A stretch of DNA of 64,000 nt from Bacillus sp. (in: firmicutes) (GTDB taxonomy: Bacteria > Bacillota > Bacilli > Bacillales > JACDOC01): assembly GCA_017656295.1 (NCBI GenBank), contig JACDOC010000014.1:1-64000 (forward strand), given 5' to 3'. The first letter of the stretch is position 1, and every line of letters starts with the position of its first letter. The position numbers and the translations under genes are program-made. The notes beneath the pieces were generated by a model. That model was given only the letters and a program-made list of their open reading frames with translations, was not told the origin of the DNA and ran no database searches. Below are positions 8,872 to 16,737 of the stretch, one piece after another.

Positions 8872-9606
8872 ATGATTACCATTCGAGGATTAAAAAAACG
8901 TTTTTATTCATTAGAAGTGCTAAAAGGCATTGATTTAGACATCCCAAAAGGAAAAGTCGTAGTTGTCATCGGACCGTCTGGTTCAGGGAAAACTACGTTT
9001 TTGCGCTGCTTAAACGCCTTGGAAACGCCGGATGCAGGGGAAATTACCATCGATCATGTTCATATGAATTTCGAACAGAAAATTTCCAAACAGCAATTGT
9101 TACAGTTCCGGCGTCAAACCGGTATGGTGTTTCAGCAATACAACTTGTTCCCGCACATGACCGCACTCGAAAATGTAATGGAAGGACCGGTTACGGTTCA
9201 AAAAAAGAACAAAGAAGAAGTTCGTGAAAAAGCGATTCAGTTGCTTACTAAAGTCGGTTTAGGGGACAAGATCGATTATTATCCATACCAGCTTTCCGGT
9301 GGCCAACAACAACGTGTGGGCATTGCCAGAGCTCTAGCAATGGAGCCGAAAGTGATGTTATTTGATGAACCAACGTCTGCCTTGGACCCTGAGCTCGTTG
9401 GTGAAGTGTTAAAAGTTATGAAAGACTTAGCTAATGAAGGAATGACCATGGTTGTTGTTACACACGAAATGCGCTTTGCGAAAGAAGTGGCGGACGAAGT
9501 ATTGTTTATGGATGGCGGATATATTGTCGAACGCGGGAAACCAGAGCAAATTTTTAATCACCCGCAAGAAGAACGGACAAAGCAATTTTTACAAAAACTC
9601 CAATAA
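8872..9606 (+). CDS. tcyC: Amino-acid ABC transporter ATP-binding protein, TcyC-like
   Basis: 244-aa ATPase of the polar amino-acid importer family. Walker A is GPSGSGKTT near residue 33, the Q-loop [13 protein letters not shown] follows, the signature is [15 protein letters not shown], Walker B is [14 protein letters not shown] and the switch His is in VTHEM. ATG 8872 has AAAGGAG upstream; the in-frame TTG at 8866 lies inside that ribosome site region and is rejected. Powers import through TcyB. A terminator follows 6 nt after the stop. Confidence 0.9.
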   Translation: MITIRGLKKRFYSLEVLKGIDLDIPKGKVVVVIGPSGSGKTTFLRCLNALETPDAGEITIDHVHMNFEQKISKQQLLQFRRQTGMVFQQYNLFPHMTALENVMEGPVTVQKKNKEEVREKAIQLLTKVGLGDKIDYYPYQLSGGQQQRVGIARALAMEPKVMLFDEPTSALDPELVGEVLKVMKDLANEGMTMVVVTHEMRFAKEVADEVLFMDGGYIVERGKPEQIFNHPQEERTKQFLQKLQ

Positions 9607-9612
9607 CGATAG

Positions 9613-9645
9613 AAAAAACGGCTTCCGACCGGACGCCGTTTTTAT
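9613..9645 (+). terminator. Terminator of tcyABC
   Basis: AAAAAACGGC pairs with GCCGTTTTT, with an inner TCC/GGA stem, then a T-rich tract. Confidence 0.9.
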
Positions 9646-9744
9646 TTTTATCGAGTTTAACAAATAACGAATCAAATTTTTGGTCTTAAACACTAATTCT
9701 ACAGTCTGTATTAAGATAAAAGATAATAACCTAAATAAAAATAA

Positions 9745-9807
9745 TTGACAAGTAAAATCTAGTTAAGATATGATTAAAGTGTATTAAATGTTTAAACTTT
9801 TAAACAT
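9745..9807 (+). promoter_or_regulatory. Promoter and operator of the ArsR-family gene
   Basis: TTGACA (9745-9750), 18-nt spacer and TATGAT (9769-9774) form a good sigma-A promoter. Just downstream of the expected start of transcription lies a perfect dyad, ATGTTTAAA-CT-TTTAAACAT (9788-9807). That is the usual place and shape for autorepression by an ArsR-type winged helix protein. Confidence 0.75.
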
Positions 9808-9828
9808 AAGAACAAAAGAGGGAGGCGC

Positions 9829-10128
9829 TTGGAAGATTCATCTATTCGTATTCATCGTGCGTGTATTCCATTATTCGAGGCTTTGAGTGATATTCATCGG
9901 CAGCAAATTATTTTACTGCTTACCGAACATGACAAGCAGACAGTAAATGAAATTACTAAGCATTCACATTTGTCGCGGCCGGCGATTTCTCATCATTTAA
10001 AAGTACTGCGTGATGCTGGACTAGTGGCTGTTAACCGAAAAGGAACACAGCGCTATTACTCTTTAACCATTGATAGAGCTCTGCAATTATTGAAGGCGTT
10101 TATTCAAGCAGTAGAAAATTGTGACTGA
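9829..10128 (+). CDS. ArsR/SmtB-family transcriptional repressor
   Basis: 99-aa winged-helix protein. The recognition region reads SRPAISHHLKVLRDAGLV, followed by a wing (NRKGTQRYYSL), a textbook ArsR signature. No Cys or His cluster for the usual alpha-3 metal site (ELCVCDL) is present; there is only one Cys near the N-terminus and one near the C-terminus, so the inducer is probably not a thiol-bound metal of the ArsR type. TTG 9829 is the start, with GAGGGAGG 5 nt upstream. The gene sits 83 nt before a short-chain dehydrogenase that has a similar dyad, so it likely controls itself and that gene. Confidence 0.88.
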   Translation: MEDSSIRIHRACIPLFEALSDIHRQQIILLLTEHDKQTVNEITKHSHLSRPAISHHLKVLRDAGLVAVNRKGTQRYYSLTIDRALQLLKAFIQAVENCD

Positions 10129-10158
10129 GTACACGAACAATATTTTTTTACCATATAT

Positions 10159-10174
10159 GTTCAATTTTTTAAAC
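10159..10174 (+). promoter_or_regulatory. Second, imperfect ArsR-type dyad upstream of the dehydrogenase
   Basis: TGTTCAATTTTTTAAACA-like sequence (10159-10175) repeats the TGTTTAAA/TTTAAACA core of the 9788-9807 operator with one arm altered. It lies between the repressor stop and the dehydrogenase start. Confidence 0.45.
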
Positions 10175-10211
10175 ACATAAAAATTTAGGTAGAATAAAGG
10201 AGGCCTAAACT

Positions 10212-10997
10212 ATGAGTAAAGGAACGGTTCTTATTACAGGAGCTTCCAGTGGAATAGGTTATAAATTTGCGGAGCGTTTTGCTAAAGACCAGTATAATAT
10301 TGTTGTTATTGCCCGAAGTGAAGATAAGTTAAAATCACTAAAAGAGAAGCTTGAGTCGCTTTATGGAATTACAGTCTATTCGTATACAAAAGACTTATCC
10401 CTTCAAGAGGAAGTGAATGATTTATACCAACAACTTCAAAACGAAAACATAGAGGTGGATATTTTAATTAATAACGCTGGTTTTGGTTTGTACGGAGAAT
10501 TTGTTCAAACCGATTTAGACGAAGAGTTGAATATGATTGATTTAAATATTAAAACCCTTACCCAATTAACTAAACTGATTGTGAAAGATATGGTCAAACG
10601 AAACAAAGGAAAAATTTTAAACGTGTCATCCACAGCTGCCTTTCAACCAGGTCCGTTAATGGCGGTATATTATGCGACGAAAGCGTATGTCCTTTCGTTC
10701 ACCGAAGCTTTGGAAAATGAATTAAAAGGCACCAATGTAACAGTGTCTGTTTTATGTCCTGGACCAACGGCAACCAATTTTACTAGCCGGGCGAAACTAG
10801 GTGAATCCAAGCTGTTTAACCGAGGTGTCATGAACGTTGATGATGTCGTCAGGATTGGGTACGATGAATTCATGAAAGGAAAAACCCTCATTATTCCTGG
10901 ATTTAAAAATCGTTTTCTTGCGAATAGTGTTCGCTTTTTACCACGAAAAGTTGTTACTTCGGTCGTTCGAAGCATGCAGGATCGTCGTGTACAGTAA
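10212..10997 (+). CDS. Short-chain dehydrogenase/reductase (SDR)
   Basis: 261-aa classical SDR. The cofactor loop TGASSGIG is at 8-15, NNAGFG follows around residue 91, the catalytic Ser is in NVSSTAAF and the catalytic pair is in YYATKAYV (Tyr-x3-Lys). Arg residues after beta-2 (IARSEDKL) suggest NADP preference. The C-terminal hydrophobic segment resembles the DltE/YqjQ group acting on unknown ketones or aldehydes. It follows the ArsR gene and is probably its target. ATG 10212 has AAGGAGG upstream. Confidence 0.88.
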   Translation: MSKGTVLITGASSGIGYKFAERFAKDQYNIVVIARSEDKLKSLKEKLESLYGITVYSYTKDLSLQEEVNDLYQQLQNENIEVDILINNAGFGLYGEFVQTDLDEELNMIDLNIKTLTQLTKLIVKDMVKRNKGKILNVSSTAAFQPGPLMAVYYATKAYVLSFTEALENELKGTNVTVSVLCPGPTATNFTSRAKLGESKLFNRGVMNVDDVVRIGYDEFMKGKTLIIPGFKNRFLANSVRFLPRKVVTSVVRSMQDRRVQ

Positions 10998-11007
10998 AAC
11001 AAAGAAT

Positions 11008-11049
11008 AAACCCTTCTCTATTTATTTTCCTCATAGAGAAGGGTTTTTC
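11008..11049 (+). terminator. Terminator of the ArsR-SDR pair
   Basis: AAACCCTTCTCTA pairs with TAGAGAAGGGTTT across a 14-nt loop, followed by Ts. Confidence 0.9.
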
Positions 11050-11100
11050 TTATTTTCTGTCAAAATATTAGTAGATAAAAAAATACAAGGAGGAGAAAAA

Positions 11101-11562
11101 ATGGAAATTCAAGTTGTCACCTTGCAACCAAAAAAAGTGGTTGGAATCGGATGGACAGGACCTTATTCAGAATTGCATCATATTCCTAAGCTATTTGATG
11201 AGTTGGCAGGGCGCGAACAAGACATACAAAAAAGAAAAGGGACGTCCTATATTTGTCCGTTTCATGACCGGAAAACAGATTTCACCTATTATGTAACGGT
11301 AGAAGTAGAAGCTTTTGACCGTGTACCAGAGGGAATGGTAGCGCTCGACCTACCAGCTCAAACGTATGCTTCAACAACGTTTCATGGACACGCCAAAGAT
11401 GTTCAAGAAGCATATGTTACTGTCTTTCGCTGGATGGAAGAGCAAGGGTACAAGAAAGATTATCATGCACTCAGTTTAGAAATTTACCATGAAGAAGATG
11501 AGGACATTAATAGGTCAGAGGATGAACGAAAATTTGATTTGTATGTGCCGTTAATAAAGTGA
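11101..11562 (+). CDS. GyrI-like / AraC effector-binding domain protein
   Basis: 153-aa stand-alone effector-binding domain (BmrR C-terminal/GyrI fold). Features of the family are visible: the N-terminal VVTLQPKKVVGIGWTGPYSE strand, a central YYVTVEVEAFDRVPEGM with the conserved Glu, and the C-terminal LSLEIYH...FDLYVPL strand where effector-binding Glu usually lies. There is no DNA-binding domain. Such proteins bind drugs or inhibit gyrase, but a specific role cannot be given. ATG 11101 has AAGGAGGAG 6 nt upstream; a longer in-frame extension upstream runs through the previous terminator and is rejected. Confidence 0.8.
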   Translation: MEIQVVTLQPKKVVGIGWTGPYSELHHIPKLFDELAGREQDIQKRKGTSYICPFHDRKTDFTYYVTVEVEAFDRVPEGMVALDLPAQTYASTTFHGHAKDVQEAYVTVFRWMEEQGYKKDYHALSLEIYHEEDEDINRSEDERKFDLYVPLIK

Positions 11563-11565
11563 AGT

Positions 11566-11593
11566 TGACCCCTTGAAAAAAAGGTCATTTTTT
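11566..11593 (+). terminator. Weak terminator after the GyrI-like gene
   Basis: TGACC (11566-11570) pairs with GGTCA (11583-11587) and is followed by six Ts; the stem is only 5 bp. Confidence 0.5.
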
Positions 11594-11639
11594 CTTTATG
11601 TTTTCGCTACGAAAAAATAAGGTATCAACCCAATTTTTG

Positions 11640-11830
11640 TTCAATGAGTACCTGTTTATTTGACTATTTGAACCAATTTCGAGTTATTTGCACCAGTATG
11701 GCCTTTATTTGCACCCAACTGGGTTTTTTATGAACCGATTTCAAACTTGCACCTAAAACTGTTAATTTGCATTTCAATATCCATTTATACACCACTGTTA
11801 TGTACCACTATGTGCATTGTTTCGCATTTC
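11640..11830. repeat. Degenerate ~20-nt periodic intergenic repeat (TTTGCACC type)
   Basis: The gap between the GyrI-like gene and fumarase holds repeated words TTTGAACC, TTTGCACC (twice), ATGAACC, TTGCACC and TTTGCATT spaced about 20 nt apart. No ORF, promoter or RNA fold explains them. Confidence 0.55.
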
Positions 11831-11947
11831 CCTACAGCAAGTAAAGTTCCCCACCTTCCTTCACCTTAGCACTCCAACCTGAAAGTGTTTATAAAAAATC
11901 ATTCACGGAAATACAATAAAAAGATGGATTTTTAGGAGGGATGGCAG

Positions 11948-13342
11948 TTGAATGAACGGATTGAACGAGACACATTAGGGGAAGTGCGGGTTCCTGCAAA
12001 TAAGTATTGGGGAGCGCAAACCCAGCGAAGTTTAGAAAACTTTCGAATTGGAACTGAAGTGATGCCGCTTGAAGTGGTATATGCGTACGCATTAATAAAA
12101 AAAGCCGCGGCAGAAGTGAACTTTGCCTCCGGACTGCTTTCGGAAAAAAAGAAAAACGCCATTGTGGCCGTTTGTGACCAAATTAACAGTGGTCAATTAG
12201 ACGCACATTTTCCGTTACGTGTTTGGCAAACGGGAAGCGGTACGCAAACAAACATGAACGTTAATGAAGTGATCGCGTATTTAGCGAATGAAAAATTACG
12301 TGCAGAAGGTCACTCGGAAGTTGTGCATCCGAACGATGATGTGAATAAATCGCAAAGTTCTAACGACACGTTTCCAACCGCGATGCATATTGCGATTTTT
12401 CGACAACTTCATGAACAATTTATTCCGGTAGCCAATTCTTTAATAGAGACGTTAAAGAACAAAGAACAACAATTTGCCCATCTTGTAAAAATTGGACGAA
12501 CCCATTTACAAGATGCGACACCGCTCACTCTTGGTCAAGAAATTAGCGGTTGGCGCTATATGATAGAAAAAAGCAAAGAAATGGTGGAACAGGCAGCCGA
12601 GCAGCTGTTAAGTTTGGCAATTGGCGGTACAGCTGTTGGAACAGGGCTCAATACTCCACCTCAATTCGGTCAAAAAGTAGCCGAAAAACTGGCGGAATAC
12701 ACGGGTTATTCGTTTTATTCGTCTCCGAATAAATTTCACTCTTTAACAAGTCATGATGAAATTGTTTATGTTCATGGGGCATTAAAAGCGCTCGCAGCAG
12801 ATATGATGAAAATTGCGAATGATATCCGTTGGTTAGCAAGCGGACCGAGATGTGGAATCGGAGAACTCCAAATCCCTTCAAACGAACCTGGAAGTTCCAT
12901 TATGCCAGGGAAGGTCAATCCAACGCAAAGTGAAGCGATCACAATGGTGGCAGTACAAGTTTTCGGAAATGATGCCACCATTGGATTTGCAGCAAGTCAA
13001 GGAAATTTCGAGTTAAATGTTTTTAAACCGGTCATTGTCTATAATGCTCTTCAATCTATCCGTTTATTAGCTGATGGCATCCGCTCGTTTCATGAAAAGT
13101 GCCTGAAAGGTCTTGAAGCAAACGAAGAAGTGATTCAAAAAAATGTGAATCGTTCACTTATGTTAGTTACGGCGTTAAATCCTTATATCGGCTATGAAAA
13201 TGCGGCGAAAATCGCGAAGTTTGCGTATGAAAATGGAATTACGTTAAAAGAAGCGGCACTACAACTAGGACTCGTTACCGAAGAGCAATTTGACCAGTGG
13301 GTGAATCCTGCTACTATGATCGGTAACAATAAAAATGAGTAA
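11948..13342 (+). CDS. fumC: Class II fumarate hydratase
   Basis: 464-aa fumarase converting fumarate and malate in the TCA cycle; cytoplasmic homotetramer, no iron-sulfur cluster. The superfamily signature [11 protein letters not shown] is at about 315-325 and carries the catalytic Ser loop. Substrate-binding [24 protein letters not shown] and [10 protein letters not shown] are all intact. The start is TTG 11948, placed 7 nt after AGGAGGG (11934-11940); the nearby ATGs are out of frame. B. subtilis calls this gene citG and keeps it elsewhere, so its position here differs from that order. Confidence 0.95.
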   Translation: MNERIERDTLGEVRVPANKYWGAQTQRSLENFRIGTEVMPLEVVYAYALIKKAAAEVNFASGLLSEKKKNAIVAVCDQINSGQLDAHFPLRVWQTGSGTQTNMNVNEVIAYLANEKLRAEGHSEVVHPNDDVNKSQSSNDTFPTAMHIAIFRQLHEQFIPVANSLIETLKNKEQQFAHLVKIGRTHLQDATPLTLGQEISGWRYMIEKSKEMVEQAAEQLLSLAIGGTAVGTGLNTPPQFGQKVAEKLAEYTGYSFYSSPNKFHSLTSHDEIVYVHGALKALAADMMKIANDIRWLASGPRCGIGELQIPSNEPGSSIMPGKVNPTQSEAITMVAVQVFGNDATIGFAASQGNFELNVFKPVIVYNALQSIRLLADGIRSFHEKCLKGLEANEEVIQKNVNRSLMLVTALNPYIGYENAAKIAKFAYENGITLKEAALQLGLVTEEQFDQWVNPATMIGNNKNE

Positions 13343-13348
13343 TCTAAT

Positions 13349-13374
13349 AAAAACCCCTGATGAATCATCAGGGG
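13349..13374 (-). terminator. Terminator of the spore-protein gene (minus strand)
   Basis: CCCCTGATG and CATCAGGGG pair around AAT. On the minus strand the stem is followed by five Ts; on the plus strand there is no T run, though fumC may also end here. Confidence 0.85.
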
Positions 13375-13405
13375 TATAGCCATTTCATATGCAATTGTCT
13401 ATTCG

Positions 13406-13627
13406 TTATTGTTGTTGAAATCCGCCTAATTGTTGTTCAGCCATTTGAACGAGACGTTTAGTAATTTCGCCACCAACTGAACCGTTAGCACGAGATGTAG
13501 CATCTGGTCCTAATTGTACACCAAACTCTTGTGCAATTTCATACTTCATTTGGTCAATTGCAGCTTGAGCACCTGGAGCTACTAATTGGTTAGAACTACG
13601 GTTTTGATTTTGGTTTTGTAATGGCAT
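13406..13627 (-). CDS. Alpha/beta-type small acid-soluble spore protein
   Basis: 73-aa SASP that coats and protects DNA in the spore. The protease (GPR) site is visible in [14 protein letters not shown], with cleavage expected after the Glu, and the second conserved block reads [17 protein letters not shown]. The N-terminus is Asn/Gln rich. Ribosome site GAGGAGATGA lies just upstream on the minus strand. A sigma-G-like promoter is found about 130 nt upstream, with a folded leader between. Probably the sspB-type gene of this locus, but several paralogues exist in every spore former, so no symbol is assigned. Confidence 0.95.
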   Translation of the reverse strand: MPLQNQNQNRSSNQLVAPGAQAAIDQMKYEIAQEFGVQLGPDATSRANGSVGGEITKRLVQMAEQQLGGFQQQ

Positions 13628-13660
13628 AGGTTGTCATCTCCTCGTTGTAAAATTATAAAT

Positions 13661-13733
13661 GGTTGGGCTGTTGCTGGAATTGCACCAGCTTGCAAATCAA
13701 GTGACTTGCAGCCTAGACTTGGCTTAGCCCAGC
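13661..13733 (-). ncRNA. Cloverleaf-like structured leader upstream of the spore-protein gene
   Basis: On the minus strand an outer stem (GCTGGGCT with AGCCCAAC, one mismatch) encloses three hairpins: AGCC/GGCT with a 7-nt loop, GCAAG/TTTGC with an 8-nt loop, and GCTGG/CCAGC with the 7-nt loop TGCAATT. The order and sizes mimic a tRNA (73 nt in all), but the variable region is only 2 nt and the D-loop lacks GG, so it is not a working tRNA gene. It lies in the 5' untranslated region between the sigma-G-like promoter and the start codon. Confidence 0.5.
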
Positions 13734-13763
13734 GATGAAATTATTTTTGCTTTGTTTAATCAA

Positions 13764-13792
13764 TAGTTTGGATGCATTCATAAAAAGTATGC
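13764..13792 (-). promoter_or_regulatory. Sigma-G-like promoter of the spore-protein gene
   Basis: On the minus strand GCATA (complement of 13788-13792), 17-nt spacer, CAAACTA (complement of 13764-13770). This fits the forespore sigma-G consensus (GMATR, CATNMTA) with one mismatch. Confidence 0.65.
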
Positions 13793-13884
13793 GCTTTTAA
13801 ATAACGGTAAATTGTGGGTTTTTTAACGTTGTATAAATCGTTCATTCGTTTTGTAAAATAGAAAAAAAGAAAGTGGTGACGAGC

Positions 13885-14127
13885 GTGTTGCAATGTCCAT
13901 TATGTAATGGCTTGTTTCACTTTACTCCACATTGTCAAGAATGTGGCGGACGAATGGACGATGTAGGGAGAATAGAGGATTATTTAGACGACTACAGTCC
14001 GTATATGGAACAACACCATACGAGTTTCAACCATTGTACGCATCTTTTTCAATGTCAAGTTTGCCGTGAAGATACCATTCATATGATTCCTCTACAAGAG
14101 GTGAATCAATCACATTTTAGTGAATAA
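13885..14127 (+). CDS. Small zinc-ribbon-like protein of unknown function
   Basis: About 80 aa. Two Cys pairs near the N-terminus (CPLC and CQEC) and another pair in FQCQVCRED suggest zinc binding. A conserved-looking acidic middle, RIEDYLDDYSPYM, and HLFQC are reminiscent of a Bacillus family I have seen annotated only as hypothetical. The start is uncertain: GTG 13885 has a purine-rich AAGTGGTGA upstream, GTG 13873 has none. It converges on msmX, sharing a bidirectional terminator. No function is proposed. Confidence 0.65.
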   Translation: MLQCPLCNGLFHFTPHCQECGGRMDDVGRIEDYLDDYSPYMEQHHTSFNHCTHLFQCQVCREDTIHMIPLQEVNQSHFSE

Positions 14128-14133
14128 AAGAAG

Positions 14134-14162
14134 AAAGCTGCCTTAATTACAAGGCAGCTTTT
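14134..14162. terminator. Bidirectional terminator between convergent genes
   Basis: AAAGCTGCCTT pairs with AAGGCAGCTTTT; T runs are available on both strands. Confidence 0.85.
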
Positions 14163-14172
14163 GGTGTATTGA

Positions 14173-15279
14173 TTAGTTTTTCGCACGAATACGTTGTTCC
14201 GTTTCTACATCAAAGAAATGTGCTTTATTCATATCAAACGCTAGCTGAAGTTTTTGTCCTGCTTTAATATTGCTACGAGAATCGATACGAGCAACAAGAT
14301 CTTGGCCGCTCACTTGACCGTAAATCGTTAATTCCGCTCCAGTTAATTCTGCAACATCCACATGAATGTTAACCGCTGTGTTTTGAGAAGACTCAATAAA
14401 GACTGGCTCGTCATGGATGTCTTCAGGGCGAATACCTAAAATGACTTCTTTACCGACATAATTTTCCCCACGAAGCACTTTCATTTTACCTTCTGGGACG
14501 GCTATTACTGTATCTCCCATAACAAATTGACCGTCTTGTAATGTTCCATTAAAGAAGTTCATCGCAGGTGAGCCGATGAAGCCTCCAACAAATACGTTTT
14601 CTGGATTTTCATACACTTCTTTAGGAGTTCCGACTTGTTGAATCACACCGTCTTTCATCACGACGATCCGCGTAGCCATCGTCATTGCTTCTGTTTGGTC
14701 ATGGGTTACATAAATCGTAGTCGTTTGTAAACGCTGATGTAATTTTATGATTTCAGCACGCATTTGAACACGAAGCTTTGCATCTAAGTTGGAGAGCGGC
14801 TCGTCCATTAAGAATACTTTGGCATCACGAACAATCGCACGACCAAGGGCCACCCGCTGACGTTGACCACCAGATAACGCCTTTGGTTTTCGATCTAAAT
14901 ACGGCTCGAGTCCTAAAATTTTCGCCGCTTCCCGAACACGACGATCAATTTCATCCTTCGGGAACTTTCTTAACTTTAATCCGAATGCCATGTTATCATA
15001 TACCGTCATATGTGGATAAAGTGCATAGTTTTGGAATACCATTGCAATATCACGATCTTTTGGCGGGACATCGTTTACGCGCTTTCCATCGATATAAAAA
15101 TCTCCTTTTGAAATTTCTTCAAGTCCTGCGATCATACGTAATGTTGTTGATTTTCCGCATCCAGAAGGGCCAACGAAAACGATGAATTCTTTATCTTTAA
15201 TATGTAAGTTGAAGTCTTTTACAGCAGTAACATTTTTATCGTAAATTTTGTACACATGCTCAAGTCTCAATTCAGCCAT
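14173..15279 (-). CDS. msmX: Multi-sugar ABC transporter ATPase, MsmX/UgpC type
   Basis: 368-aa CUT1-type ATPase that energises several sugar importers. Walker A GPSGCGKST is at 37-45, the Q-loop is MVFQNYALYPHMT, the signature LSGGQRQRVALGRA starts near 134, Walker B is VFLMDEPLSNLD, and the switch His is in VTHDQTEAMT. A C-terminal regulatory OB-type domain follows from about residue 240. In Bacillus one MsmX serves many permeases encoded elsewhere, which fits its lone position here. Ribosome site GGAGGG precedes the ATG. A cre-like sequence overlaps the promoter region. Confidence 0.93.
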   Translation of the reverse strand: MAELRLEHVYKIYDKNVTAVKDFNLHIKDKEFIVFVGPSGCGKSTTLRMIAGLEEISKGDFYIDGKRVNDVPPKDRDIAMVFQNYALYPHMTVYDNMAFGLKLRKFPKDEIDRRVREAAKILGLEPYLDRKPKALSGGQRQRVALGRAIVRDAKVFLMDEPLSNLDAKLRVQMRAEIIKLHQRLQTTTIYVTHDQTEAMTMATRIVVMKDGVIQQVGTPKEVYENPENVFVGGFIGSPAMNFFNGTLQDGQFVMGDTVIAVPEGKMKVLRGENYVGKEVILGIRPEDIHDEPVFIESSQNTAVNIHVDVAELTGAELTIYGQVSGQDLVARIDSRSNIKAGQKLQLAFDMNKAHFFDVETEQRIRAKN

Positions 15280-15322
15280 GCTTTTATCCCTCCAACCTTT
15301 TGTTACAATTATTGTAAAGAAG

Positions 15323-15338
15323 ACGAAAGCGTTTGCAT
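15323..15338 (-). promoter_or_regulatory. cre-like catabolite-control site upstream of msmX
   Basis: ACGAAAGCGTTTGCAT matches the CcpA consensus WTGNAANCGNWWNCA except for one base. A minus-strand -10 candidate TACAAT (complement of 15311-15316) is just downstream, so CcpA would bind over the -35 region and repress. Confidence 0.6.
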
Positions 15339-15361
15339 ATGGACAAGGTGCACAAAAAAAG

Positions 15362-16276
15362 CTATTCTGTTTCTGGCAGTTTGCTCAGTTCATCATGAAG
15401 AATAGCAAAATAAACGGTGAATGCTCCTGTAAACGTTTTAATATCAATACCGGATTTCTCAATAAACTTATCGATGCGATATTGTAAGCTGTTCCGGTGG
15501 ATATATAATTCTTTTGCCGTTAAACTGGCATTCGATTGATTTTCAATATACGTTTTTACAGTTTTATGCAAAGTTTCATCTTCTTTTAAAATGGACATGA
15601 CCGATGAAAAAATGGTTGCCCGAATGGATGGAGGAATGTGGTCCATGAGAAACATGGGGACAATTGATTCAAATGTGAGAAGTTTATGATCTACATGTTC
15701 TTTTGCCCACTGAAATAGTTGTCGTTCGGCTTGAAAGTTTTGATGTATATACTTATTTAACTGAAAAAAACGGCCAAAATAAAACCGAACATTAAAGAAA
15801 AAATCCGTTTCTAAAATGGACTGTAATGATGATAGATCCTGTTTCGACATAGCGAGAGGTGACAGCGGCTCGACAATAATTCCTTCATTTGGAGAGATAA
15901 ATAATAGTTCTACGTTTGGGGTCACCGCATTTCGTATCGCATCTATGATGTCGTGTAATTCGTAATCGTGCGAAGAAATGTAAAATTGAACAAAACGAAC
16001 AGCTTCCATGTCCATCGGCTTTTGAAAGTCAGATCCTTGGAATAGTAGTTGATACCATAGGTCGGCGTTTGCTGTTCCGACTAGGGACATAGGAAAGGTA
16101 TATCGATTAAATAGCAATTGAAGTAGTTCGCGTTCATCTTGAGACAAATCTTTTTTCGGAATTCCAAAATAAACGTTTTCTTCTGATGAGAAATACCATT
16201 CGTAATCATTGGCAAAAGAAGGTGAATTCGTTTGAATAAGTATATTTGGAAACCGTTGTTTCAATCGGTGAATCAT
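15362..16276 (-). CDS. PucR/CdaR-type C-terminal helix-turn-helix regulator
   Basis: 304 aa. Only the C-terminal domain is recognisable: LTAKELYIHRNSLQYRIDKFIEKSG, the helix-turn-helix of the PucR/CdaR (HTH_30) family, near residues 250-280. The N-terminal 240 residues resemble no family I can name and probably sense a ligand. ATG at 16276 is chosen over ATG 16282, which is too close to the AAGGAGA ribosome site. It lies 82 nt upstream of msmX in the same direction, so sugar-related control is a reasonable guess, not shown. Confidence 0.75.
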   Translation of the reverse strand: MIHRLKQRFPNILIQTNSPSFANDYEWYFSSEENVYFGIPKKDLSQDERELLQLLFNRYTFPMSLVGTANADLWYQLLFQGSDFQKPMDMEAVRFVQFYISSHDYELHDIIDAIRNAVTPNVELLFISPNEGIIVEPLSPLAMSKQDLSSLQSILETDFFFNVRFYFGRFFQLNKYIHQNFQAERQLFQWAKEHVDHKLLTFESIVPMFLMDHIPPSIRATIFSSVMSILKEDETLHKTVKTYIENQSNASLTAKELYIHRNSLQYRIDKFIEKSGIDIKTFTGAFTVYFAILHDELSKLPETE

Positions 16277-16386
16277 TGTCATTTCTCCTTACTTTGTTCT
16301 ATTCCTATTATAGCAATTGAAAGAAAAATGAGGAATTCACTCAACTCGTAGACACCATATGATTTGAAAAAAGAGGACACAATAGT

Positions 16387-16402
16387 ATACACTTGGGGGT
16401 AA
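16387..16402 (+). promoter_or_regulatory. Candidate CsoR/CstR-family operator
   Basis: ATACACTTGGGGGTAA has the G-rich core and flanking TA of CsoR-family operators and lies 27 nt upstream of the repressor's own start, within the likely promoter. Confidence 0.5.
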
Positions 16403-16429
16403 GGAATGATAAAGAGTGAGGGATGATGA

Positions 16430-16690
16430 ATGGAATATTCACAAGATATAAAAAATCGCTTGCGCCGGTTAGAAGGTCAAGTCCGAGGGGTATTACGTAT
16501 GATGGAGGAAGAAAAACATTGTAAAGATGTGGTGACTCAACTTTCTGCTATCCGTTCAGCTGTTGACCGCTCCATTGGCCTAATTGTCGCCAAAAACTTA
16601 GAAGCGTGTATTCGTGAAGCGAATAAAAAAGGGACGAATGCAGAAGAGGCGATTCAAGAAGCGGTGCAAATGCTCGTAAAAAGTCGTTAA
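16430..16690 (+). CDS. CsoR-family repressor of the CstR (persulfide-sensing) type
   Basis: 86-aa all-helical repressor (DUF156/CsoR). The family W-X-Y residues decide the signal: copper sensors have Cys-His-Cys. Here they are Cys31, Asn56 and Cys60. Replacement of the His by Asn with both Cys kept is the pattern of CstR-like proteins, which sense sulfane sulfur by di- or polysulfide formation and normally control sulfurtransferase genes. No such gene is next to it, so its targets must lie elsewhere or it only regulates itself. A GC-rich operator-like sequence sits just upstream. CsoR-type formaldehyde sensors are an alternative but use Pro2-Cys. Confidence 0.85.
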   Translation: MEYSQDIKNRLRRLEGQVRGVLRMMEEEKHCKDVVTQLSAIRSAVDRSIGLIVAKNLEACIREANKKGTNAEEAIQEAVQMLVKSR

Positions 16691-16697
16691 ACCAAAT

Positions 16698-16733
16698 CAA
16701 AAAATAGGATGCTCACACAAATTGTGAGCATCC
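16698..16733 (-). terminator. Terminator of the 63-aa gene (minus strand)
   Basis: GGATGCTCACA pairs with TGTGAGCATCC; on the minus strand it is followed by a run of Ts. The convergent CstR-type gene may use it too. Confidence 0.85.
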
Positions 16734-16737
16734 CATC

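Noticed and set aside
10918-11100. N-terminal extension of the GyrI-like gene
   Set aside because: It crosses the terminator of the previous gene, while ATG 11101 has a strong ribosome site.
13661-13733. A functional tRNA gene on the minus strand
   Set aside because: Variable region of 2 nt, 8-nt anticodon loop, D-loop without GG, an acceptor mismatch and no CCA; only cloverleaf-like.
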